Positions 57,357 through 64,000 of a stretch of 64,000 nucleotides of DNA are shown here, piece by piece. This stretch comes from Microbacterium testaceum (GTDB lineage: Bacteria; Actinomycetota; Actinomycetes; Actinomycetales; Microbacteriaceae). The stretch's first letter is position 1. Each line of letters opens with the position of its first letter. Below the pieces are notes generated by a model, which was not told where the DNA came from, searched no databases, and was given only the letters and a program-made list of their open reading frames with translations. The stretch spans positions 1 to 64,000 of the forward strand of contig NZ_LDRT01000005.1 in assembly GCF_001476655.1 (NCBI RefSeq), given 5' to 3'. Made by a program: the position numbers and the translations under genes.

Positions 57357-58431
57357 TTCCCCCGAAGAGAACGTCGTCGACCGCATCGAGGTCGACGGCG
57401 TCGCCATGGTGCAGCTCCTCGGCCCGCAGGATCGTCTCCTGCGGGTGATCGAGAAGGAGCACCCCGACGTCGACGTGCATGTGCGCGGCAACGAGGTCAC
57501 TCTTTCCGGCGCTCCGGCCGCCGTACGCGCGGCGCGCGGACTGCTCGACGAGCTGCTGGCGATGACCCGCTCCGGCCAGGGGCTCGACCCCTCCGACGTG
57601 TCGAGCTCGAACCGCATGCTGCGCTCCGAGGGCGGTCCGCGGCCGTCCGAGGTGATGGGCGAGGCGATCCTCTCGTCGCGCGGCAAGGTCATCCGGCCCA
57701 AGACCGCCGGGCAGAAGGCGTACGTCGACGCGATCGACGAGAGCACGATCGTCTTCGGCATCGGTCCCGCCGGTACCGGCAAGACCTACCTCGCGATGGC
57801 CAAGGCCGTGCAGGCGCTGCAGCGCAAAGAGGTCAGCCGCATCATCCTCACGCGTCCTGCTGTCGAGGCGGGGGAGCGCCTGGGGTTCCTGCCGGGCACG
57901 CTGACCGACAAGATCGACCCGTACCTGCGCCCGCTCTACGACGCGCTCAACGAGATGATGGATCCCGAGATCGTCCCCAAGCTCATGGCGACGGGAACCA
58001 TCGAGGTCGCACCGCTGGCGTACATGCGCGGTCGCACGTTGAACGACTCGTTCGTCGTTCTCGACGAGGCGCAGAACACCACGCCCGAGCAGATGAAGAT
58101 GTTCCTCACCCGTCTCGGCTTCGGGACGCGCATGGTCGTCACCGGCGACATCACGCAGATCGACCTTCCGCAGGGGGCGTCGGGTCTTCGCCTGGTGACA
58201 CGGGTGCTGAGCAACGTCGACGACATCCACTTCTCCTACCTGACGAGCGACGATGTCGTGCGTCACACGCTCGTGGGCCGGATCGTCGACGCCTACAGCG
58301 AGTACGACGAGAAGCGGCTGGTCGCGCGTCGAGAGCGCGACGAAGCCACCGAGTTCGCCAACCGTGCGGAGCGACGCGGCCCCCGGGCCGCGGGTCCCCG
58401 CGATCACCTCCCGAGACGAAACCGCTCATGA
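57349..58431 (+). CDS. phoH: PhoH family ATPase
   Basis: A 360-residue cytoplasmic ATPase linked to RNA metabolism. A KH-like N-terminal domain (about 15-70) is followed by the RecA-like PhoH domain: Walker [14 protein letters not shown] (about 141-153), Walker [20 protein letters not shown], and [14 protein letters not shown]. The start is GTG 57349, inside the end of hinT. Its stop overlaps ybeY (ATGA). The phoH-ybeY-CNNM-era order is conserved. Confidence 0.96.
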   Translation: MADSPEENVVDRIEVDGVAMVQLLGPQDRLLRVIEKEHPDVDVHVRGNEVTLSGAPAAVRAARGLLDELLAMTRSGQGLDPSDVSSSNRMLRSEGGPRPSEVMGEAILSSRGKVIRPKTAGQKAYVDAIDESTIVFGIGPAGTGKTYLAMAKAVQALQRKEVSRIILTRPAVEAGERLGFLPGTLTDKIDPYLRPLYDALNEMMDPEIVPKLMATGTIEVAPLAYMRGRTLNDSFVVLDEAQNTTPEQMKMFLTRLGFGTRMVVTGDITQIDLPQGASGLRLVTRVLSNVDDIHFSYLTSDDVVRHTLVGRIVDAYSEYDEKRLVARRERDEATEFANRAERRGPRAAGPRDHLPRRNRS

Positions 58432-58895
58432 CGATCGAGATCAACAACGAATCCGGCTACGACATCGACGAGCAGGTCCTGCTCCGACTGATGGAGTACA
58501 ACCTCGCCGAGCTCCACGTGAGCGCCGACGCCGACGTGGCGATCGTGCTCGTCGACGAGGGTGCGATGGAATCGCTGCACGTGCAGTGGATGGACGAGCC
58601 CGGTCCCACCGACGTCCTGAGCTTCCCGATGGACGAGCTCCGGCCGGGTTCGGAAGACGCACCGACCCCCGCGGGTCTCCTCGGCGACATCGTGCTCTGC
58701 CCCTCCGTCGCCGAGGCGCAGGCGGTGACCGCGAAGCACTCGACCCAAGACGAACTGATCCTGCTCACCACGCACGGTCTCCTCCACCTGCTCGGATTCG
58801 ACCACGCCGAGCCCGACGAAGAGCGCGAGATGTTCGGCCTGCAGCGCGAGCTCATCACCGGCTTCCAGGCCGTCGAGCGCCGCCGCCGCGCATGA
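58428..58895 (+). CDS. ybeY: Endoribonuclease YbeY
   Basis: A 155-residue zinc metalloprotein for 16S rRNA 3' maturation and 70S quality control. Zinc ligands are His116, His120 and His126 in HGLLHLLGFDH. The upstream TDVLSFPMDE segment is conserved. It overlaps phoH before and the CNNM gene after, by 4 nt each. Confidence 0.97.
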   Translation: MTIEINNESGYDIDEQVLLRLMEYNLAELHVSADADVAIVLVDEGAMESLHVQWMDEPGPTDVLSFPMDELRPGSEDAPTPAGLLGDIVLCPSVAEAQAVTAKHSTQDELILLTTHGLLHLLGFDHAEPDEEREMFGLQRELITGFQAVERRRRA

Positions 58896-60196
58896 CCGAG
58901 GCCCTCCTCCTCGTCGCAGCGCTTCTGCTCGTCGCCTTCGGCGGCCTGATGGCTGCTTCCGAAGCGGCGCTCGGTGTCACCTCGCGCACCGACCTCGCGG
59001 AGCTGGGCGCCTCGGGCCGCAACGCGCGCGCCCTTCAGCGCATCGCCGACGATCCGAACGCGCACGTGACGGCCGTGGGCTTCATCCGGGTGCTCGCCGA
59101 GACCACGGCTGCCGTCCTCGTGACCGCGGCGTTCGTGCTGCTGTTCGACAACATCTGGTTGGCCGTGGCCGCAGCCGCCGTCCTCATGACGGGGATCTCT
59201 TTCGTCGCGGTGGGCGCGAGCCCCCGTTCGGTCGGCCGCCAGCACGCGCGGGGACTGCTCCGCGGCGGTGCGCCCCTCATCCGCGGGATGCGCATCATCC
59301 TCGGGCCCTTGGCGCACGGTCTCGTCTCGGTCGGTAACCGGGTCACCCCGGGCCTGTCGCAATCCACGTCGTTCGCCTCCGAGGAACAGCTGCTCAGCAT
59401 CATCGACGAGGCGGCCGAGAACGAACTCATCGAGCAAGACGACCGCGAGCTCATCCACTCCGTCTTCGACTTCACCGACCGCTACGTCCGCGAGGTCATG
59501 GTTCCGCGCACCGACATGGTGACGGTGGATGCCACCGCCACCTCGCGCGAGGCACTCGCCCTGTTCCTCGAGAAGGGCGTCTCGCGCGTTCCTCTCGCCG
59601 ACGACGAAGCCGACGACGTCGTCGGCATGCTCTATCTGAAAGACCTCGTGCAGTTCGGCTTCCGCGACGAGGCGGGCTGGCGCGACGCGCCGATCCGCCG
59701 CATCGCCCGCCCGGCCGTGTTCGTCCCGGAGTCGATGAAGGCCGAGACGCTCCTGCAGCAGATGAAGCGCGACGCGGTCCACGTGTGCCTCGCCGTCGAC
59801 GAGTACGGCGGCATCTCCGGCCTGGTCACGCTCGAAGACCTCATCGAAGAGCTCGTCGGCGAGATCTCCGACGAATACGACGCCCCCTCCACCGAGGTCG
59901 TGGCGCTCGACGACGGTCGCTACCGGGTGAACGCGCGGCTGGGACTCGACGAGGTGGGCGACCTGTTCGGCCTCGAGCTCGACGACGAAGACGTCGACTC
60001 GATCGGCGGCCTGCTGGGCAAGGCCCTCGGACGCATCCCGCACCCCGGTGCCACGGCCGAGCACTCCGGTCTCGTGATGACCGGCGGAGCGTCACGGGGC
60101 CGCAACCGCGGCATCGCGACGGTCATCGTGGAGCGGGCCGAGACAGGCGACGACGACACCGACGCGGAGACCGCGCGCGAGAGGAACGACAGATGA
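58892..60196 (+). CDS. CNNM/CorC-type membrane transporter (hemolysin family)
   Basis: 434 residues. The DUF21 membrane domain with four TM helices spans about 1-150 (LLLVAFGGLMAASEAALGV). Two CBS domains follow (about 200-320, VREVMVPRTDMVTVDATATS, AVDEYGGISGLVTLEDLIEE). The C-terminal CorC/HlyC domain (about 335-415) has LDDGRYRVNARLGLDEVGDL. The family is implicated in magnesium export; the old name hemolysin is historical. The acidic tail is rich in Asp/Glu. It overlaps era by 4 nt. Confidence 0.94.
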   Translation: MTEALLLVAALLLVAFGGLMAASEAALGVTSRTDLAELGASGRNARALQRIADDPNAHVTAVGFIRVLAETTAAVLVTAAFVLLFDNIWLAVAAAAVLMTGISFVAVGASPRSVGRQHARGLLRGGAPLIRGMRIILGPLAHGLVSVGNRVTPGLSQSTSFASEEQLLSIIDEAAENELIEQDDRELIHSVFDFTDRYVREVMVPRTDMVTVDATATSREALALFLEKGVSRVPLADDEADDVVGMLYLKDLVQFGFRDEAGWRDAPIRRIARPAVFVPESMKAETLLQQMKRDAVHVCLAVDEYGGISGLVTLEDLIEELVGEISDEYDAPSTEVVALDDGRYRVNARLGLDEVGDLFGLELDDEDVDSIGGLLGKALGRIPHPGATAEHSGLVMTGGASRGRNRGIATVIVERAETGDDDTDAETARERNDR

Positions 60197-61086
60197 GCGA
60201 CACCCGATCCGGCTTCGTCACCTTCGTGGGGCGACCCAACGTCGGCAAATCGACCCTGACGAACGCCCTCGTGGGCGAGAAGGTCGCCATCACGAGCGAC
60301 AAACCGCAGACCACCCGACGCGCGATCCGCGGCATCGTCAACCGTCCCGGCGGTCAGCTGGTGGTCGTCGACACCCCCGGCATCCACCGCCCTCGGACGC
60401 TTCTCGGCCAGCGTCTGAACGACCTCGTCGAGCAGGTGCTGGGCGACGTCGACGTGATCGCGTTCTGCGCGCCCGCGACCGAGAAGGTCGGGCCCGGCGA
60501 CCGCCGCATCGCGGAGTCGCTGTCGGGCTACCCGCGCGCGAAGAAGGTCGCCCTCGTGACCAAGACGGATGCCGCGACCCGCGACCAGATCGCCGAGCGG
60601 CTCGTCGAGGTCGACTCCCTCCGCGAGGACTGGGCGGCCGTCATCCCGCTCTCCGCCGTGACCAACGATCAGCTCGACGTCCTGAGCGACGAGCTGCTCG
60701 CCCTCATGCCCGAGGGACCGGCCCTGTACGACGCCGACATCACCACCGACGAGACCCTCGAGGACCGCATCGCCGAGATCATCCGCGAAGCCGCTCTGCA
60801 CGGCGTGCGTGACGAGTTGCCGCACTCGATCGCGGTCACCATCGACGACGTCGCCCCGCGCGAGGGCAGCGACCTCACCGACGTCTGGGCCAACATCATC
60901 GTCGAACGCGACAGCCAGAAGGCGATCATCATCGGTCGCAAGGGCTCGCGTCTCGCCGACGTCGGAGCGCGGGCGCGCGCGGGCATCGAACCGCTCGTGG
61001 GCACCCGCGTGTACCTGTCACTTCACGTCCGGGTCGCGAAAGAGTGGCAGCGCGACGCGAAGCAGCTCGGCCGGCTCGGCTTCTGA
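60193..61086 (+). CDS. era: GTPase Era
   Basis: A 297-residue GTPase for 30S assembly. P-loop GRPNVGKST is at residues 13-21, and KPQTTRRAIRGI is the effector region with G3 DTPG. The G4 position reads VTKTD instead of NKXD, a common Era variant. The KH domain at the C-terminus has AIIIGRKGSRLADVG. This ends the conserved series that starts at hrcA. Confidence 0.97.
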   Translation: MSDTRSGFVTFVGRPNVGKSTLTNALVGEKVAITSDKPQTTRRAIRGIVNRPGGQLVVVDTPGIHRPRTLLGQRLNDLVEQVLGDVDVIAFCAPATEKVGPGDRRIAESLSGYPRAKKVALVTKTDAATRDQIAERLVEVDSLREDWAAVIPLSAVTNDQLDVLSDELLALMPEGPALYDADITTDETLEDRIAEIIREAALHGVRDELPHSIAVTIDDVAPREGSDLTDVWANIIVERDSQKAIIIGRKGSRLADVGARARAGIEPLVGTRVYLSLHVRVAKEWQRDAKQLGRLGF

Positions 61087-61121
61087 TCGGGTCGGGCACC
61101 CTCTCGACGAAAGGCACGATC

Positions 61122-62069
61122 ATGGCGAAGAGGTGGACGGCCCCGGCCCCGGGGCCGATCGATACGTGGAGTTTCGACGAGGTCGACCCCGCCCCTCCCG
61201 GTACGGGGGAGGTGACGATTCGCGTCCATGCCGCGGGGGTCAATCCCGCCGATGCCAAGCACGTCGCCCAGGCGCGCCCCGGCGCGACGTTCCCGGTGCC
61301 CATCGGGTACGAGCTCTCGGGTGAGATCCTCGCCGTCGGCCCCGATGCCCTCGGCGGGTCGGGCGAGCTCGCCGTCGGCGATGAGGTGGTCGCGTTCCGC
61401 GTCCAGGGGGCATACGCCACCGAGATCACCGTGCCCGCGCGCGACGTGTTCGCCAAGCCCGCGGCGCTCTCCCACCCCGAGGCGGCGAACCTTCTGCTGG
61501 CCGGCACCACCGCCGCCGAGATGATCCAGGTCACCCGGGTCTCCGCCGGGGACACCGTCCTCCTCCACGCCGCCTCAGGCGCCGTGGGGGTGAGCCTGCT
61601 CCAACAGGCGCGCGAACTCGGTGTGCGCGTGATCGGGACGGTGGGTCCGGATGCCGTCGACTCCGCCGAGCGTGTCCGCCGATACGGTGGCATCCCCGTC
61701 GCGTACGGCCACGGCCTCCGTGAGCGCGTGGAAGCCGTCGCCGAGGGGGTGCCGATCGTCGCCGTGTGGGACGCGGTCGGCACCGACGAAGCACTCGACG
61801 TGTCTCTCGCCCTCGTGGCGGAGCGCGACCGGATCGTGACGATCGTCAACCCCGAGCGGGCGAAGAGCGACGGCTTCCTCTGGATCGCCGGCGCCCGTCC
61901 CGAGAGCGCCCGGTTCCGCGACATCGCCCGGTCACGCGTGCTCGAGCTCGCGGCATCCGGTGTCCTCGAGGTCCCGCTCTCCCGCTCCTATCCGCTCGCG
62001 GAGGCCGTCGAGGCCGTTCGATTCGTCATGACCGGGCATCCCGGAGGCAAGGTCGCGCTGATCCCATGA
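61122..62069 (+). CDS. NADP-dependent quinone oxidoreductase-like protein (MDR superfamily)
   Basis: A 315-residue zinc-free member of the medium-chain reductase superfamily. The N-terminal GroES-like domain has VRVHAAGVNPAD-like IRVHAAGVNPADAKH and PVPIGYELSGEILAVG. The Rossmann part has LLHAASGAVGVSLLQQARE, the A-S-G-x-V-G nucleotide motif. No catalytic zinc cysteines are present. The substrate is unknown. It starts 35 nt after era and overlaps the GNAT gene by 4 nt. Confidence 0.92.
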   Translation: MAKRWTAPAPGPIDTWSFDEVDPAPPGTGEVTIRVHAAGVNPADAKHVAQARPGATFPVPIGYELSGEILAVGPDALGGSGELAVGDEVVAFRVQGAYATEITVPARDVFAKPAALSHPEAANLLLAGTTAAEMIQVTRVSAGDTVLLHAASGAVGVSLLQQARELGVRVIGTVGPDAVDSAERVRRYGGIPVAYGHGLRERVEAVAEGVPIVAVWDAVGTDEALDVSLALVAERDRIVTIVNPERAKSDGFLWIAGARPESARFRDIARSRVLELAASGVLEVPLSRSYPLAEAVEAVRFVMTGHPGGKVALIP

Positions 62070-62653
62070 CCGTGTCGCCGTTCGTCCTCCCGCCCGAACC
62101 GGAGCGACTCGACGTGGTGCGCGAGCGCGTACGGTTGCGTCCGGTCGTCGACGGCGACCTCAGCGCGATGGTGCGCTATCGCGGCGACGCCGAGGTGTGC
62201 CGCTTCCTGCCGTTCGAACCGCAGACGCCGGATGACATCCGCGCCCGGATCGGTCACCTCTTCGGGGGCACCCGCCTCGATGGCGAACGCGGCGGAATCG
62301 TTCTCGTCATCGAGGACCGCTCCGACGGGACGGTCATCGGCGACCTGGTGGTGTTCCACCTCGATCCCGACGCGGGTTCGGCGGAGATCGGGTGGGTGGT
62401 GAGCCCGGCGGCATCCGGTCGAGGCCTCGCGACCGAGGCGGTGCGCGCCCTGATCGACACGGCTTTCGGCGTCTACGGGCTTCGGCGCCTGGTCGCCCGC
62501 ATCGACGCGCAGAACGCGCGGTCGCTCGCCCTGGCCGAACGGGTCGGGATGCGCCGCGAGGCGCACCTCGTCGAGAACCTCTGGTTCAAGGGGCGCTGGA
62601 GCGACGAGATCGACTACGGCATCCTCTCGCGCGAATGGGTGACAGGGAAGTGA
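62066..62653 (+). CDS. GNAT family N-acetyltransferase (RimJ/RimL type)
   Basis: A 195-residue acetyltransferase. The N-terminal motif RVRLRPVVDGDLSAMVRY and the acetyl-CoA segment AEIGWVVSPAASGRGLATEA with RRLVARIDAQNARSLALAERV and VGMRREAHLVENLWFKGRW place it among the RimJ/RimL-like enzymes acting on amino groups of proteins or small molecules. It is coupled to the oxidoreductase gene (ATGA). The target is unknown. Confidence 0.92.
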   Translation: MTVSPFVLPPEPERLDVVRERVRLRPVVDGDLSAMVRYRGDAEVCRFLPFEPQTPDDIRARIGHLFGGTRLDGERGGIVLVIEDRSDGTVIGDLVVFHLDPDAGSAEIGWVVSPAASGRGLATEAVRALIDTAFGVYGLRRLVARIDAQNARSLALAERVGMRREAHLVENLWFKGRWSDEIDYGILSREWVTGK

Positions 62654-62673
62654 ATCGGTCCGCGCGAGGCTGG

Positions 62674-64000
<1,327 letters not shown>

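Noticed and set aside
60480-60580. Era with a defective G4 motif (TKTD instead of NKXD)
   Set aside because: The Thr variant at this position is known in Era proteins and the rest of the G domain is complete, so no loss of function is implied.

Overview
The window is a 64 kb piece of chromosome from a high-GC (about 70% by eye) actinobacterium. It most likely belongs to the family Microbacteriaceae, and a Microbacterium-like genome fits best. The evidence is protein similarity recalled from these families, frequent GTG starts with 4-nt ATGA/GTGA gene overlaps, an actinobacterial translational T-box before ileS, small actinobacterial families (DUF4233, DUF4031, DUF1990, DUF2087) and the rne-rplU-rpmA-obgE-proB-proA-nadD-rsfS gene order. 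No phage, CRISPR array, transposase or rRNA gene was seen. There is one tRNA gene (Ala, anticodon GGC).

Layout. 1-2.6 kb: the end of an unknown gene, a block of about 20-bp repeats, and an M3 oligopeptidase (minus strand). 2.7-3.5 kb: a divergent ArsR-type regulator with two clear palindromic operators. 3.6-6.4 kb: valS and a small partner gene (minus). 6.6-11.6 kb: a peptide/nickel-type ABC importer operon. 11.7-17.5 kb: T-box, ileS, folC, a DUF4233 membrane protein and ndk. 17.7-18.6 kb: two minus-strand membrane proteins (PLDc_N-like, VKOR). 18.7-28.9 kb: the housekeeping cluster rne, rplU, rpmA, obgE, proB, proA, nadD and rsfS. 28.9-30.6 kb: an LCP cell-wall ligase gene, a 50-bp tandem repeat and tRNA-Ala. 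30.7-34.1 kb: a minus-strand run (glycosylase-like protein, SRAP, App1-like phosphatase, DedA). 34.1-38.0 kb: a chorismate-binding enzyme and leuS. 38.1-40.9 kb: a DUF2087 protein, a NarL-type two-component pair and an SdpI-like membrane protein. 41.0-43.9 kb: comEA and comEC.

43.9-46.5 kb is the accessory region. It is a low-GC island at the 3' end of comEC holding a 5'-truncated, frameshifted polymorphic-toxin tail, an immunity-like gene overlapping it by 4 nt, and a second DUF4265-like gene. Beyond these lies a second, diverged copy of the last ~95 codons of comEC, beside holA. The island is therefore flanked by two versions of the comEC tail.

46.5-64 kb returns to housekeeping: holA, rpsT, an alpha/beta hydrolase, an aminotransferase pseudogene with an internal deletion, lepA, DUF1990, hemW, then the hrcA-dnaJ-rsmE-hinT-phoH-ybeY-CNNM-era series with a CIRCE operator in front. 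Last come an oxidoreductase, a GNAT acetyltransferase and a leuA attenuator followed by leuA, which is cut by the window edge.

Two window-wide patterns stand out. About fifteen genes have a TANNNT-like -10 box exactly 6-7 nt before the start codon, which predicts leaderless mRNAs. The heptamer GGATGCC/GGCATCC occurs about 107 times by eye count, evenly in both orientations, and is absent from the low-GC island. All coordinates and motifs were read from the sequence. Family names rest on recall without database searches.
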